This document shows, piece after piece, positions 51,252 to 64,000 of a DNA stretch of 64,000 bases; within the stretch, counting starts at the first letter, position 1, and each line of letters begins with the position of its first letter. The notes beneath the pieces are model-generated. The model saw only the letters and a list, made by a program, of their open reading frames with translations, searched no databases and had not been told where the DNA came from. The translations under genes and the position numbers were made by a program. Location of the stretch: NCBI RefSeq assembly GCF_037572775.1, contig NZ_JBBHKA010000001.1:3410001-3474000 (forward strand), written 5' to 3'. Origin of the DNA: Ramlibacter sp. PS4R-6. GTDB lineage: Bacteria; Pseudomonadota; Gammaproteobacteria; Burkholderiales; Burkholderiaceae_C.

Positions 51252-51884
51252 ATGAAAAAGAGGCTCTGGGACATCTCGCCGCCGGTGGCGCCCGGCTCGC
51301 CGGTGTTTCCCGGCGACACGCCCTACGCGCAGGAATGGTCCGCGCAGATCGGGCCGGGCTGTCCCGTCAACGTCAGCCGCATCACCTTGTCGCCGCACGT
51401 GGGCGCGCATGCCGATGCGCCGCTGCACTACGGCAACGAAGGCACGACCATCGGCGAGGTGGACCTCGATGCGTACCTCGGCCCGTGCCGCGTGATCCAT
51501 GCGATCGGCTGCGGGCCGCTCGTCGAGTGGCGTCACATCGAGCACGCGGTGCGCGAACTGCCGTCGCGCGTGCTCGTGCGCACGTATGACCATGCGCCGG
51601 TCGATCGCTGGGATGAACAGTTGTCGGCCTACGCACCCGAAACGATCGAGAAGCTGGCCGCACGCGGCGTGAAGCTTGTCGGCATCGACACCGCCAGCAT
51701 CGACCCCGCGCCAAGCAAGACGCTGGACAGCCACCAGGTGATCCGGCGCCTGGGCTTGCGCGTGCTGGAGAACCTGGTGCTCGACGACGTCCCCGAAGGC
51801 GACTACGAACTGATCGCCCTCCCCCTGAAGCTGATGGCCGCCGACGCGTCGCCCGTGCGCGCGGTGCTGCGCGAACTGACATGA
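51252..51884 (+). CDS. kynB: arylformamidase (kynurenine formamidase)
   Basis: 210-aa metal-dependent cyclase-family hydrolase, N-formylkynurenine to kynurenine. Metal-binding [13 protein letters not shown] (His-x-Gly-x-His-x-Asp), [22 protein letters not shown] start, and HLSIDT-like [15 protein letters not shown] lies 7 nt before the ATG; no ribosome binding site. Overlaps kynU by 4 nt (ATGA). Confidence 0.94.
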   Translation: MKKRLWDISPPVAPGSPVFPGDTPYAQEWSAQIGPGCPVNVSRITLSPHVGAHADAPLHYGNEGTTIGEVDLDAYLGPCRVIHAIGCGPLVEWRHIEHAVRELPSRVLVRTYDHAPVDRWDEQLSAYAPETIEKLAARGVKLVGIDTASIDPAPSKTLDSHQVIRRLGLRVLENLVLDDVPEGDYELIALPLKLMAADASPVRAVLRELT

Positions 51885-53137
51885 CCACCTTGCAAAACTG
51901 CCTCGCGCTCGATGCGCAGGACCCGCTGCGCGCCCTGCGCAACTTGTTCGTGATCCCCGAGGGCGTGATCTACCTGGACGGCAATTCGCTGGGCGTGATG
52001 CCCAAGACCGTGCCGCAGCGCATCGCGCAGGCCGTGAGCGAGGAATGGGCCGAGGGCCTGATCCGCTCGTGGAACGCCGCCGGCTGGTACGAGATGCCGC
52101 AGCGCCTGGGCGACAAGATCGCGCCGCTGGTCGGTGCGCGTGACGGCGAAGTGGTCGCGACGGACACGACTTCGATCAACCTCTACAAGGTGCTCAGCGC
52201 GGCGATCACCATCGCGCAGTCGCGCGACAAGTCGGCCCGCGTCATCGTCAGCGAGCGCGGCAACTTCCCCACCGACCTGTACATCGCGCAGGCGCTGTGC
52301 CGCGAGCGCGGATGCGAATTGCGCCTCGTCGACGACGGCGTGGTCGCGCCCGCGCTGGGGCCCGACGTTGCCGTGCTGATGCTCACCCACGTGAACTACC
52401 GCACCGGCGCGATGCTCGACATGGGCGCAATCACGCGCGCCGCGCACGCGGCCGGCATCCTCACGGTCTGGGACCTGTGCCACAGCGCCGGCGCAGTGCC
52501 GGTGGACCTGCACGCGGCCGATGCCGACTTCGCCATCGGCTGCGGCTACAAGTACCTCAATGGCGGCCCCGGTGCGCCCGCGTTCGTGTGGGTGCATCCG
52601 CGGCACCGCGACAAGTTCGAGCAGCCGCTGGCCGGCTGGTGGAGCCACGCGGCGCCCTTCGAATTCACGCACGAGTACCGCCCCGCCCCCGGCATCGCGC
52701 AGTACCTGTGCGGCACGCAGCCCGTGCTGTCGATGACGGCGCTCGAATGCGGGCTCGATGCCTTCACCGCGGCCGAAAGCCATGGCGGCATGGCGGCGAT
52801 CCGTGCGAAGTCGCTGGCGCTCACCGACCTCTTCATCGCGCTCGTCGAGGAGCGCTGCGCAGGACACGGGCTTTCCGTCGTCACCCCGCGCGACCACGCC
52901 CTGCGCGGCTCGCAGGTGTGCCTGGCGCGGGGCGACGGGCCTTACGCCATCGTGCAGGCGCTGATCGCGCGCGGCGTGATCGGCGACTTCCGCGCACCGG
53001 ACATCCTGCGCTTCGGCTTCACGCCGCTGTACACGTCGTTCGAGGACGTGTGGCACGCGGCGGAGCACCTTCAGCAGGTGCTCGAGAGCGGTGAATGGCG
53101 CAAGGACGAATTCAATCGCAGGAACGCGGTGACCTGA
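51881..53137 (+). CDS. kynU: kynureninase
   Basis: 418-aa PLP enzyme cleaving kynurenine to anthranilate and alanine. YLDGNSLG near the N-terminus, [39 protein letters not shown] with PLP Lys224, and [13 protein letters not shown] end ([16 protein letters not shown]). Overlaps kynA by one base (TGATG). Confidence 0.96.
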   Translation: MTTLQNCLALDAQDPLRALRNLFVIPEGVIYLDGNSLGVMPKTVPQRIAQAVSEEWAEGLIRSWNAAGWYEMPQRLGDKIAPLVGARDGEVVATDTTSINLYKVLSAAITIAQSRDKSARVIVSERGNFPTDLYIAQALCRERGCELRLVDDGVVAPALGPDVAVLMLTHVNYRTGAMLDMGAITRAAHAAGILTVWDLCHSAGAVPVDLHAADADFAIGCGYKYLNGGPGAPAFVWVHPRHRDKFEQPLAGWWSHAAPFEFTHEYRPAPGIAQYLCGTQPVLSMTALECGLDAFTAAESHGGMAAIRAKSLALTDLFIALVEERCAGHGLSVVTPRDHALRGSQVCLARGDGPYAIVQALIARGVIGDFRAPDILRFGFTPLYTSFEDVWHAAEHLQQVLESGEWRKDEFNRRNAVT

Positions 53138-53982
53138 TGGCGACCAAGAAACCCGAAGAGATCGTGCGCGCCGAAAACGCGCACACCGACTTCACCCAGT
53201 CCATGAGCTACGGCGACTACCTGCAGCTGGACAAGATCCTGTCGGCGCAGCAGCCGCTCTCGCCCGACCACAACGAGATGCTGTTCATCGTGCAGCACCA
53301 GACCAGCGAGCTGTGGATGAAGCTGATGCTGCACGAACTGCGCGCTGCGATCTCGGCCGTCGCCCGCGACGAGCTGGGCAGCGCCTTCAAGATGCTGGCG
53401 CGCGTGTCGCGGATCATGGAGCAACTGGTGCATGCGTGGGACGTGCTCGCGACCATGACGCCGCCGGAGTACAGCGCGATCCGTCCCTACCTGGGCCAAT
53501 CCAGCGGCTTCCAGAGCGCGCAGTACCGCTGCGTCGAATTCGCGCTGGGCAACAAGAACGCGGCCATGCTCAAGCCGCACGAGCACCGGCCCGACCTGCA
53601 CGAGCAGGTGCGCTTGTTCCACGAGTCGCCATCGCTGTACGACGAGTCGCTGCGGCTGCTGGCGGCGCGCGGACTGCCGATCCCGGCGTCGCACACGCAA
53701 CGCGACTGGACGCAGCCGTACGTGGAGAGCGACCAGGTCGAGCAGGCGTGGCTCAAGGTCTACCGCGAGAACGACAAGTACTTCGACCTGTACCAGCTGG
53801 GCGAGGAACTGACGGACCTGGAGGACGCCTTCCGCCTCTGGCGCTTCCGCCACGTCACCACGGTGGAGCGCATCATCGGCTTCAAGCGCGGCACCGGTGG
53901 CACGGGTGGCGTGAGCTACCTGCGCAAGATGCTCGACGTCGTGCTGTTCCCCGAGATCTGGAAACTCCGGACGAACCTCTAG
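53137..53982 (+). CDS. kynA: tryptophan 2,3-dioxygenase
   Basis: 281-aa heme dioxygenase opening the indole ring of tryptophan. [42 protein letters not shown] (distal His55-type site) and the C-terminal [16 protein letters not shown] loop. Completes kynBUA, tryptophan to anthranilate. Its stop overlaps that of the convergent monooxygenase gene (CTAG). Confidence 0.96.
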   Translation: MATKKPEEIVRAENAHTDFTQSMSYGDYLQLDKILSAQQPLSPDHNEMLFIVQHQTSELWMKLMLHELRAAISAVARDELGSAFKMLARVSRIMEQLVHAWDVLATMTPPEYSAIRPYLGQSSGFQSAQYRCVEFALGNKNAAMLKPHEHRPDLHEQVRLFHESPSLYDESLRLLAARGLPIPASHTQRDWTQPYVESDQVEQAWLKVYRENDKYFDLYQLGEELTDLEDAFRLWRFRHVTTVERIIGFKRGTGGTGGVSYLRKMLDVVLFPEIWKLRTNL

Positions 53983-55148
53983 CGCGCGTACAGCCAGGGC
54001 TGGTCGAGCAGCTTCTGCCCCGCGACGAGCATCGCCGCGTCGCGCGCGAACCGCAGCGGGCCGCTCGCATGGAAGATCGTCGCGTTGCGCCGCGCACGCT
54101 CCTGCACCAGGGCACAGCGCCGCCAGCGCGCCTCGGCATACCGCTGCAGCGCGCCGGGCACCGAGGCGGGCGTGGCGTCGGCGAGGACTAGCGCGAGGTC
54201 CTGCGCATCCTCGATCGCCATGCCCGCGCCCTGCGCCAGGTACGGCAGCATGGGATGCGCGGCGTCGCCCAGCAGCGCGACACGGCCCTTCGCCAGCTCG
54301 CGCGCACCCGCCACCGGCGGCCGGTCGTGCAGGGACCACACGCCCCAGCCCGGCATCGCATCGAACAACTGGTGCAAGGCGCAGCACATGCCGTGCATCG
54401 CCGGCAGCAGGTCCGATTCCGCGCCGACGGCGTCCCAGCCCTGCGCGGGGACCTGGCTCGCGCGTTCCAGCAAGGCGACCACGTTGAGCTGCTCGCCGCC
54501 GCGCACCGGGTATGCCACGACGTGCATACGCGGCGCGAGCCAAACCGTCACTTCCACGCTTCGCAGGGCCGGCGGCAGGCACGGTTGCAGCGCGAGGGCC
54601 CGGTAGGCGAAGTGGCCCGTCGCTTGCGCGGGCCCGTCGTCGGCCACGAGGCGGCGCAGCGTGCTCCACACGCCGTCGGCCGCGGCCAGGGCGTCCGCTT
54701 CCACGCTCTGTCCGTTCGACAGCTGCATGCGAACGCGCGCGTCCATCGCGACCTCGGCCACCGCGGCATCCACGTGCAAGTCCACGCCGGCTTCGCGCGC
54801 CGCGTCCAGCAACAGGTGCTGCAGGTCCGCGCGGTGCAAGGTGAGGTACGGCGCGCCGTAGCGCTGCTCGAAGTCACGGCCCAGCGGCATGCGGGCCAGC
54901 TCGCGCCCGTCCGCCGCATCGCGCACGACCAGCGCTTCGGGCGCAGCGGCGCAGGCGCGCAGGGCGGCGCCGAGCGACCAGGCCTCGAGGATGCGGGTGA
55001 CGTTCGGCCCGAGCTGGATGCCCGCGCCCGTCTCGCTGAATTGCGGCGCGCGCTCGAACACGCGGGCCTCCATGCCCGCGCGGGCGCTGGCAAACGCCGC
55101 GGCAAGGCCGGCGATGCCACCCCCGGCGATCGTCAGCTCGATGGGCAT
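53979..55148 (-). CDS. FAD-dependent aromatic monooxygenase (salicylate hydroxylase-like)
   Basis: 389-aa class A flavoprotein: FAD motif [17 protein letters not shown] at the N-terminus, a DG motif region ([13 protein letters not shown]), and [22 protein letters not shown]. Ring-hydroxylating group. It converges on kynBUA; whether it acts on a kynurenine-pathway product is unknown. CAGAAT lies exactly 6 nt before the ATG and no ribosome binding site is seen. Confidence 0.9.
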   Translation of the reverse strand: MPIELTIAGGGIAGLAAAFASARAGMEARVFERAPQFSETGAGIQLGPNVTRILEAWSLGAALRACAAAPEALVVRDAADGRELARMPLGRDFEQRYGAPYLTLHRADLQHLLLDAAREAGVDLHVDAAVAEVAMDARVRMQLSNGQSVEADALAAADGVWSTLRRLVADDGPAQATGHFAYRALALQPCLPPALRSVEVTVWLAPRMHVVAYPVRGGEQLNVVALLERASQVPAQGWDAVGAESDLLPAMHGMCCALHQLFDAMPGWGVWSLHDRPPVAGARELAKGRVALLGDAAHPMLPYLAQGAGMAIEDAQDLALVLADATPASVPGALQRYAEARWRRCALVQERARRNATIFHASGPLRFARDAAMLVAGQKLLDQPWLYAR

Positions 55149-55154
55149 GGGGGC

Positions 55155-55160
55155 ATTCTG
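55155..55160 (-). promoter_or_regulatory. -10-like CAGAAT, 6 nt before start (predicted leaderless)
   Basis: CAGAAT, exactly 6 nt, then the ATG of the monooxygenase gene. Confidence 0.45.
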
Positions 55161-55182
55161 CCCGCCACGCGCGGTGAATTGG

Positions 55183-56109
55183 TCAGGCCGCTTTGGCGAG
55201 CGGCGGGCCGAACAGGACCTCGAGCAGGTTCGCCTCGGTCGCTTCGGACACGCGGTGCGTGATCGCGCGCTTGACCTGTCGGCACAGGTACTCGCTGACG
55301 CTGTGCGCCGTCTCGGCGCACTGGCCGATCAGGTCGATCTCGGGCACCGCGGGAACCGCGTGGACGAAACCGGCGACGCTGTCCGCGAGCTCGATGGCCG
55401 ACCCCGGGCGCGGGCCCAGCACGACCGCGATCTTCTGCACGTTCCTGAGCGATTCGCGCACCATGCGGTGCCCCAGCGCGCGGCGCGACAGCACCTGCAC
55501 GCGGGTAGGCTCGCCGTCGATCGGCAGGTCCACGTAGACCGCGCCCACGTCGCGCGTCGTGAGGTCGGAGTTGGCAAAGCGCTGGTAGACCATGGGCGCA
55601 CCGAACCGGTCGGCGAGCTTGCGGACGAAATCGATGGAGCGGGTGTCGTCGGCGCCGACCAGCGCGACGCGCCGGGCCGGGTGCGCCTCGCCCAGCGCGC
55701 AGGGCTCGGCCAGGCGGCGCCACATTTCCTTCGGCTCCAGCAGCGGCCGCGCATGCTCCACCGCCTCGATGCGGCGCGCGAAATCGGCGGGCGTCTCGGG
55801 CCACTGCGTGGTCATCACCGTGAGCGCTTCCTTCAGCGTCGCGGCGCCCTTGCTGCGGTGGATGATGCGCGGCTGCACGTGCTTGCGCAGCTTCTTCGAC
55901 GAGCGCGCCAGCACCGTGTCCACGGCTTCGTCGCTGCCTTCCAGCCACAGCAGGAACCAGCCGCTGGAATACATCAGCGAGGCGTGCAGGCCTTCCACGC
56001 GCTCGTTGACGGCGCGCTCGCGCGCGTCGAACAGTGCCTCCATGACGGAACCGCTGATGCGCGAAACACTGGCCCGCAGCACGCGGGTGACGATCTTGGG
56101 GGTGTTCAA
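55183..56109 (-). CDS. degenerate BLUF-like domain fused to an unassigned alpha/beta domain
   Basis: 308 aa. Residues about 5-100 follow the BLUF fold pattern (ARERAVNERVEGLHASLMYSSGWFLLWLEGSDEAVDTV), but the flavin-contacting Gln position is Leu (WFLLWLEG) and the N-terminal Tyr motif is missing (VLRASVSRI), so flavin photochemistry is unlikely. The rest (about 140-300) is alpha/beta with RRVALVGADDTRSIDFVRKLAD and IAVVLGPRPGSAIELAD, loosely like a small GTPase or Rossmann domain without Walker A. TTG 56109 is the assumed start; GTG nine codons in is possible. Confidence 0.6.
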   Translation of the reverse strand: MNTPKIVTRVLRASVSRISGSVMEALFDARERAVNERVEGLHASLMYSSGWFLLWLEGSDEAVDTVLARSSKKLRKHVQPRIIHRSKGAATLKEALTVMTTQWPETPADFARRIEAVEHARPLLEPKEMWRRLAEPCALGEAHPARRVALVGADDTRSIDFVRKLADRFGAPMVYQRFANSDLTTRDVGAVYVDLPIDGEPTRVQVLSRRALGHRMVRESLRNVQKIAVVLGPRPGSAIELADSVAGFVHAVPAVPEIDLIGQCAETAHSVSEYLCRQVKRAITHRVSEATEANLLEVLFGPPLAKAA

Positions 56110-56189
56110 GGGGGTCTTTTCCGGTCCGGGTCGCCTCGTGGGCGGGGGTGGGACGGGAGCGGATTATTTAGGCATGAAGTATTGCCGTC

Positions 56190-56199
56190 CAATGCATTG
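56190..56199. promoter_or_regulatory. perfect palindrome CAATGCATTG upstream of the LysR gene
   Basis: 10-nt palindrome in the intergenic region between the BLUF-like and LysR genes; a possible autoregulatory LysR site. Confidence 0.3.
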
Positions 56200-56231
56200 T
56201 GGGTCCAGAATCGATGCAGGGGGTGCATAGC

Positions 56232-57141
56232 GTGGACCTGAGGCGCCTGCAACACGTCGTCGCGCTGGCCGACGAATCCAACTTCCGCCGGGCGGCGGAG
56301 CGGGTGCACCTGAGCCAGCCCGCCTTCAGCCGCAGCATCCAGGCCGCCGAGAAGGAGCTGGGGCTCAGGCTCTTCGACCGCGGCGCCCTGGAGGCGCGGC
56401 CGACCCCCGCCGGCACCTTCTTCGTCGAGCGCGCCCGGGCCCTGTTGCACCAGAGCGAGCGTCTCGAGCGCGACATGGCGATGTTCCGTGAGCGCGAGAT
56501 CGGCGACGTTACTTTCGGCACGGGGCCGTTCCCCGCGGCCACGCTGGTGCCCCTGGCGCTCGGCGAGCTGCGCAAGCGCTACCCGCACGTTGCCGTGCGC
56601 GTTCGCATGGGCAACGCGCAGGACCTATTGGACTGCGTGGAGCGCGAGGAGCACGAGTTCTTCGTCGCGAATGCGCGGCGCGTGCCGCGCGGCGGCATTT
56701 TCCAGGTGCGCAGCCTCGGGCGCATGCGCGGGGGCTTCTACGTGCGGCGCGGGCATCCGCTGCTGGGGCGCAAGCACCTGAAGATGCCCGACCTGCTGCC
56801 CTTCGGCATCGGCACAGGCCGCCTGCCGGACGACGTGACCGTGCAGTTCGTGCGCATGATGGGCCTGGCCGACGGCACGCCGCTGCCCATCGCCGTCGAA
56901 TGCGACGACGTGCACCTGCTCAAGCAGGTGGCACTGGGCAGCGACACGGTCATCATCGGCACCGACGACCTGCTCGCCGTGGAGATCGGGGCCGGGCGCC
57001 TTGTGCCGTTGAACGTCGAGGACTTCGCCGCGGAGTTCTCGCATTCGCAGATCGGCGTGGTGTCGCTGGCGGGGCGCACGCCCTCGCCCGCCGCCGCCTA
57101 CCTGATGGACGCCCTCGCGCAGATCGCGAAGGCGCAGGCGA

Positions 57142-57152
<11 letters not shown>
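56232..57152 (+). CDS. LysR family transcriptional regulator
   Basis: 306 aa: winged HTH at the N-terminus ([50 protein letters not shown]) and a substrate-binding domain. GTG 56232 is preferred as start because GGGGG lies 8 nt upstream and LysR proteins begin MDLRxL; ATG 56214 is an alternative. Divergent from the BLUF-like gene; its 3' end overlaps acnA by 11 nt in convergent orientation. Target unknown. Confidence 0.9.
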
Positions 57153-60009
<2,857 letters not shown>

Positions 60010-60022
60010 GGCGGGACCTTTC

Positions 60023-61216
60023 TTAGTCTTCTTCCTGCGGCAGGTAGCGTACGGCGAGCACGCCGTGGATGGCCCTGAGCTGCGCCATGACCGCGTCGCC
60101 CACGGGGCTGTCCACGTCGACGAGCGTGTAGGCCATCTCGCCGCGCGACTTGTTCACCATGTTGTGGATGTTCAAGCCCGCCTGCGCCATCGTGGTGGAG
60201 ATCTGCCCCAGCATGTTCGGCACGTTGGCGTTGGCGATGGCCAAACGGTAGCGCGATTCGCGCGGCATCTGCACGTTGGGAAAGTTCACGGAGTTCGTGA
60301 TGTTCCCGTGTTCGAGGTAGTCGCGCAGCTGGTCGGCCACCATCACGGCGCAGTTCTCCTCCGCCTCGCGCGTCGATGCGCCCAGGTGGGGCAGCGCCAC
60401 CACGCGCGGGTGCGAGAGGATGGCATCGGCCGGGAAGTCGCAGACGTACCAGGCGAGCTGCTTCGCATCGAGCGCCTTGAGCGCCGCCGCGTCGTTCACC
60501 ACGCCGTCGCGCGAGAAGTTCAGCAGCACGCTGCCCGGCTTGAGCAGCGCGATGTTCTTGTCGTTCACCAGGTCGCGCGTGGCTTCGACCAGCGGCACGT
60601 GCAGGCTGATGAAGGTGGCGTTCTTCAGCACGTCGGCGACGCTCGTGGCCTTCTTCACCTGCGCGGGCAGGCTCCAGGCTGCGTCGACCGTGATTTCGGG
60701 GTCGTAGCCCAGCACGTTCATGCCGAGCTTGATGGCGGCATCCGCGACCAGACAACCGACCTTGCCGAGGCCAACGATGCCGAGCGTCTGCCCCGCGAGT
60801 TCAAAGCCGGCGAAGTCCTTCTTGCCCTCTTCGACGCGCTTGTCGAGGTCCGCGGCTTTCGCGTCGAGCCCGCCAACGAACGACAGCGCGGGCGCCAGGT
60901 TGCGCGCGGCCATCAGCATGCCGGCCAGCACGAGCTCCTTCACCGCGTTCGCGTTGGCGCCGGGCGCGTTGAACACGGGCACGCCGCGGGCGCTCATCGC
61001 CTTGGTGGGGATGTTGTTCGTGCCCGCGCCCGCACGGGCGATCGCCTTGACGCTCGGTGCGATCTCCAGCGAATGCATGTCCGCCGAGCGCACGAGCACG
61101 GCGTCGGCATTCGCCATGTCCTTGCCCGTCACGTACTTGCCTTCGGGCAGGCGCTGCAGGCCCTTCTCCGAAATCTGGTTCAACACCAGGACACGATAGG
61201 GCGAGCGGCTAGCCAT
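60023..61216 (-). CDS. serA: phosphoglycerate dehydrogenase
   Basis: 397-aa D-3-phosphoglycerate dehydrogenase, first step of serine synthesis. NAD fold with [39 protein letters not shown], and a C-terminal ACT-like domain ([40 protein letters not shown]). Start overlaps serC by 8 nt. Other 2-hydroxyacid dehydrogenases are similar, but serC context decides. Confidence 0.93.
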   Translation of the reverse strand: MASRSPYRVLVLNQISEKGLQRLPEGKYVTGKDMANADAVLVRSADMHSLEIAPSVKAIARAGAGTNNIPTKAMSARGVPVFNAPGANANAVKELVLAGMLMAARNLAPALSFVGGLDAKAADLDKRVEEGKKDFAGFELAGQTLGIVGLGKVGCLVADAAIKLGMNVLGYDPEITVDAAWSLPAQVKKATSVADVLKNATFISLHVPLVEATRDLVNDKNIALLKPGSVLLNFSRDGVVNDAAALKALDAKQLAWYVCDFPADAILSHPRVVALPHLGASTREAEENCAVMVADQLRDYLEHGNITNSVNFPNVQMPRESRYRLAIANANVPNMLGQISTTMAQAGLNIHNMVNKSRGEMAYTLVDVDSPVGDAVMAQLRAIHGVLAVRYLPQEED

Positions 61217-62291
61217 GCTGCGCCTCGAATTCCTTCATGTACGCCACCAGCGCTTTCACGCCTTCGATGGGCATCGCGTTGTAGATCGACGCGCGCATGC
61301 CGCCGACCGAGCGGTGGCCCTTGAGCTGGATCATGCCCTTCGCCTGCGCGCCTTTCAGGAAGGCCTCGTCGAGCGAATCGTCCTTCAGCTTGAAGGGCAC
61401 GTTCATCAGCGAGCGATCTTCCTTCGCGACAGGGTTCGAATAGAACTTGCTTTCGTCCAGGTAGTCGTACAGCACCTTGGCCTTGGCGCGGTTGTGTTCC
61501 TCCACGGCCTTCAGCCCGCCTTGCTGCTTGAAATGCTTGAAGACGAGGCCCGCGATGTAGATCGCATACGTGGGCGGCGTGTTGAACATCGAATCCGCTT
61601 CGGCCTGCAGCTTGTAGTTGAAGGCAGAGGGGCAAGCCGGGATGGCGTGGCCCAGAAGGTCGTCGCGCACGATCACCAGGGTGAGGCCCGACGGGCCCAT
61701 GTTCTTCTGCGCACCGGCGTAGATGAGGCCGTAGCGGGCCACGTCGACGGGGCGCGACATGATGTCCGACGACATGTCCGCCACCAGCGGCACCTTGCCC
61801 GTGTCGGGCAGCCAGTGGTACTGAACGCCGCCGATGGTTTCGTTGGAGCAGATGTGCACGTACGACGCGCCTGCGTCGAGCTTCCACTCCGATTGCTTCG
61901 GGATGGCCGTGAACTTGCCGCCTTCGCCGCTCGCGGCCGTGTTGATCGTTCCGTACTTCTTGGCTTCGGTCGCCGACTTCTTCGACCAGTCACCGGTGAT
62001 CACGTAGTCGGCCTTGCCGGTCGCGCCGATGAGGTTCATCGGCACGATGGCGTTTTCGCCGATCGCGCCGCCCTGCATGAAGAGCACCTTGTAGTTCGCG
62101 GGTACACCCATCAGCTCGCGCGCGAGCTGCTCGGCCTCGGCGTGGATCGCGATGAATTCCTTGCCCCGGTGGCTCATCTCCATCACGGACATGCCGCTGC
62201 CATGCCAGTCGAGCATCTCGCCGGCGGCCTGGCGCAGGACGGATTCGGGGAGGGTCGCGGGTCCGGGGCTGAAATTGAAGACGCGGGTCAT
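61209..62291 (-). CDS. serC: phosphoserine aminotransferase
   Basis: 360-aa PLP enzyme making phosphoserine from 3-phosphohydroxypyruvate. [15 protein letters not shown] start, [19 protein letters not shown] Lys196 in [12 protein letters not shown] and [13 protein letters not shown] [10 protein letters not shown]. Operon serC-serA. Confidence 0.96.
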   Translation of the reverse strand: MTRVFNFSPGPATLPESVLRQAAGEMLDWHGSGMSVMEMSHRGKEFIAIHAEAEQLARELMGVPANYKVLFMQGGAIGENAIVPMNLIGATGKADYVITGDWSKKSATEAKKYGTINTAASGEGGKFTAIPKQSEWKLDAGASYVHICSNETIGGVQYHWLPDTGKVPLVADMSSDIMSRPVDVARYGLIYAGAQKNMGPSGLTLVIVRDDLLGHAIPACPSAFNYKLQAEADSMFNTPPTYAIYIAGLVFKHFKQQGGLKAVEEHNRAKAKVLYDYLDESKFYSNPVAKEDRSLMNVPFKLKDDSLDEAFLKGAQAKGMIQLKGHRSVGGMRASIYNAMPIEGVKALVAYMKEFEAQHG

Positions 62292-62358
62292 CGGGGCTTT
62301 CTCTTCTCGTAGCGGGGGAGGAAATGGAGCTCCCCAGCATACAAGAATCGAATGTCCC

Positions 62359-62760
62359 CTAAGCCCAACCGGCCGGTCGGGAACGGAGCCCCGCCCACTG
62401 CAGTTCCGCGAGGATGACCACGGTGATGGCTTGTGCGATCACCCAGGCCTGGCCCGGCGCGGTCGGGTTGAGCGGCGCCGCCGCGAGCAGCGCGACGCAG
62501 CCGGCGGCCCAGCCGAAATTGCCGGCGACGAACAGCCACACGAAGCCGCGCGGGATGACCTCGCGCGTGCCGATGAAGGCGACCACCGCGGCATAGGCGA
62601 GCAGGAACACGCCCGTACCCATCAGCAGCATCGCCGGCAGGCGGAACAGGTCGGCCAGCGTGGCGGCCAGCAGCACCTGCACGGCGCCGGTCGCGACGCA
62701 GGAGGCGCTGTCGGCAAGCAGGACGTAGCGCAGGAACTTGGGGGAATCGACGATGGCCAT
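62359..62760 (-). CDS. four-helix small membrane protein
   Basis: 133 aa with four predicted membrane helices and short loops; resembles DoxX/SPW-like integral membrane proteins only in size. AAGGAG lies before the ATG at 62760. Divergent from the XRE-family gene. Function unknown. Confidence 0.7.
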   Translation of the reverse strand: MAIVDSPKFLRYVLLADSASCVATGAVQVLLAATLADLFRLPAMLLMGTGVFLLAYAAVVAFIGTREVIPRGFVWLFVAGNFGWAAGCVALLAAAPLNPTAPGQAWVIAQAITVVILAELQWAGLRSRPAGWA

Positions 62761-62854
62761 GGTGGGCTCCTTGGGTTGGGATGCCCGCATCTTTCGCGGC
62801 CGCCGGCGTGGCGTCGATGACGTGGCAGGTAATGGCCCGCGCCGCGCCCGGCAC

Positions 62855-62860
62855 TACCAT
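62855..62860 (+). promoter_or_regulatory. -10-like TACCAT, 6 nt before start (predicted leaderless)
   Basis: TACCAT, exactly 6 nt, then the ATG at 62867. Same hexamer as at 7036 and 12737. Confidence 0.45.
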
Positions 62861-62866
62861 CGCGCC

Positions 62867-63688
62867 ATGGACACGATCGCTGCCCCTTCGCGCCGTGCCG
62901 CGCCGCGCGGCTTCGGCGACCACCTGCGCGACTGGCGCCAACGGCGGCGCCTGTCGCAGCTGGACCTGGCCCAGGACGCCGATATCTCCACGCGCCACCT
63001 GAGCTTCGTGGAAACCGGCCGCTCGATGCCCAGCCGCGAGATGGTGCTGCGCCTGGCCGAGCGCCTGGACGTGCCGCTGCGCGAGCGCAACGCGCTGCTG
63101 GTGGCTGCCGGGTATGCGCCCATGTACCGGGAGCGGCCCCTGGACGACCCGGCGCTCGCACCCGCGCGGCGGGCGATCGAGGCCTTGCTGAAAAGCCACG
63201 AGCCCCACCCCGCGCTGGCCGTGGACCGCCACTGGAACCTCGTCGCCGCCAACCGCATGCTGCCGCACCTGATGCAAGGCGCCGATGCGTCGCTGGTGCA
63301 GGCGCCCGTGAACGTGCTGCGGTTGTCGCTCCACCCGAAGGGGCTCGCGCCCAAGATCGCCAACCTGGGGCAGTGGCGCGCGCACATCTTCGAGCGGCTG
63401 CGCCACCAGGTGCAGGCTACCGGCGACGCCACGCTGGCGGCCCTGCTCGACGAGCTGCGCAGCTACCCGGTCCCCGAAGGCTGCGACGAGCACGTCGAGG
63501 GCGAGCTGCTCGGGGTGCTGATGCCGTTCCGCTTCCGCGGCGCCAGCGGCATGCTGAGCTTCATCAGCACCACGACGATCTTCGGCACGCCGGTGGACGT
63601 GACGCTGCAGGAGCTCGCGCTGGAAACCTTCTTCCCCGCCGACGAGGCCACGGCGCAGGCTCTGCGGCAGCTGCACGCGACGCTCTGA
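62867..63688 (+). CDS. XRE-family regulator with MmyB-like ligand domain
   Basis: 273 aa: N-terminal helix-turn-helix (LRDWRQRRRLSQLDLAQDADISTRHLSFVETGRSMPSREMVLRLAERLDVPLRERN) and a C-terminal PAS-like MmyB region (HPALAVDRHWNLVAANRMLP). Such regulators bind a hydrophobic ligand. Divergent from the membrane protein gene at 62760. The frame extends upstream to 62738 but lacks homology; the TACCAT box supports ATG 62867. Confidence 0.9.
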   Translation: MDTIAAPSRRAAPRGFGDHLRDWRQRRRLSQLDLAQDADISTRHLSFVETGRSMPSREMVLRLAERLDVPLRERNALLVAAGYAPMYRERPLDDPALAPARRAIEALLKSHEPHPALAVDRHWNLVAANRMLPHLMQGADASLVQAPVNVLRLSLHPKGLAPKIANLGQWRAHIFERLRHQVQATGDATLAALLDELRSYPVPEGCDEHVEGELLGVLMPFRFRGASGMLSFISTTTIFGTPVDVTLQELALETFFPADEATAQALRQLHATL

Positions 63689-63783
63689 TCCGCTGTCGGC
63701 GGCCACGCACAGCAAGCGCCGCGCCCAGACGACGGCGCCGCACGGGCGCGCGGTCCAGCATGGGTGCTTTCAAGGAGAGCCCC

Positions 63784-64000
63784 GTGACCGCGCATCCCGA
63801 CCCGCACAAGAGACTCTGGGAAATCGTCAAGCACATCCGCTTCGGCATGCTCACGCACCGGCACGCCAACGGCAGCCTGCATGCGCATCCCCTCACCACG
63901 CAGAACAAGTCGCTGGAGCCGGACCTGATGCTGTACTTCTTCGTGTCGAAGAAGACCGAGCTGGGGCAGCGCCTGATGGCCGACGGCAACGTCAACGTGG
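63784..64000 (+). CDS. pyridoxamine 5'-phosphate oxidase-like stress protein (5' part)
   Basis: Truncated at the window end, 72 codons visible: KRLWEIVKHIRFGMLTHRH, then HAHPLTTQNKSLEP and LMLYFFVSKKTELGQRLM, matching the general-stress-protein-26 type of split-barrel flavin proteins. GTG start with AAGGAG upstream. A second member of this fold in the window (the other is at 5902). Confidence 0.85.
   Translation, partial: MTAHPDPHKRLWEIVKHIRFGMLTHRHANGSLHAHPLTTQNKSLEPDLMLYFFVSKKTELGQRLMADGNVNV

Overview
The window is a contiguous stretch of very GC-rich, gene-dense chromosome. Gene content and order point to a betaproteobacterium of the family Comamonadaceae, most likely Ramlibacter or a close relative. 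The conserved blocks purM-(AI-2E transporter)-hda-(HAD)-pcnB-folK and SirB1-murJ-rpsT-DUF3579-argD-argF are typical of Burkholderiales. KaiC-like ATPases next to receiver/histidine kinases recall Ramlibacter. This is inferred from protein families and synteny; no rRNA or tRNA gene was seen.

Layout. 1-9.7 kb: a KaiC-like ATPase with a pseudo-receiver kinase, an SDR oxidoreductase, a DUF4214/RTX secreted protein, and small enzymes and envelope proteins. 9.7-15 kb: amidase plus AraC regulator, a B3/4-domain protein and a hybrid histidine kinase. 15-25 kb: small stress or envelope proteins, four RcnB-like secreted proteins, a deacylase, gshA, a phasin-like protein, an esterase and an HPF-like protein. 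25-30.3 kb: the PA2779/PA2778 pair, a NUDT19-type NUDIX hydrolase, then a mirror-image cassette of two Ser/Thr-rich secreted proteins flanking two L,D-transpeptidase-fold proteins. 30.3-35.3 kb: methyltransferase, DUF808 protein, two c-type cytochromes translationally coupled to a dual-specificity phosphatase, and an orphan ATP-synthase c subunit. 35.4-50.4 kb: the two conserved housekeeping blocks, with an MFS transporter, cysteine hydrolase, GlxA-type regulator and orphan ParA between them. 50.4-57 kb: a possible SOS gene, the kynurenine operon kynBUA, a FAD monooxygenase, a degenerate BLUF-like protein and a LysR regulator. 57-64 kb: acnA, serC-serA, and accessory genes ending in a truncated PPOX-family gene.

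The most interesting signals are regulatory. (1) A heptamer GTCCTAC, pointing at the gene, lies 58-60 nt before the start codon of four small stress or envelope genes and recurs before two more; in three of the six a TANNNT hexamer follows 22-23 nt later. (2) About ten genes without a ribosome binding site carry a -10-like hexamer exactly 6 nt before the start codon, predicting leaderless mRNAs. (3) A palindromic repeat occurs three times, always between convergent gene ends, and once supplies the C-terminus of a protein. (4) A LexA-like dyad overlaps the predicted promoter of a Myb-like gene. None of these was tested by computation; all are read from the sequence.
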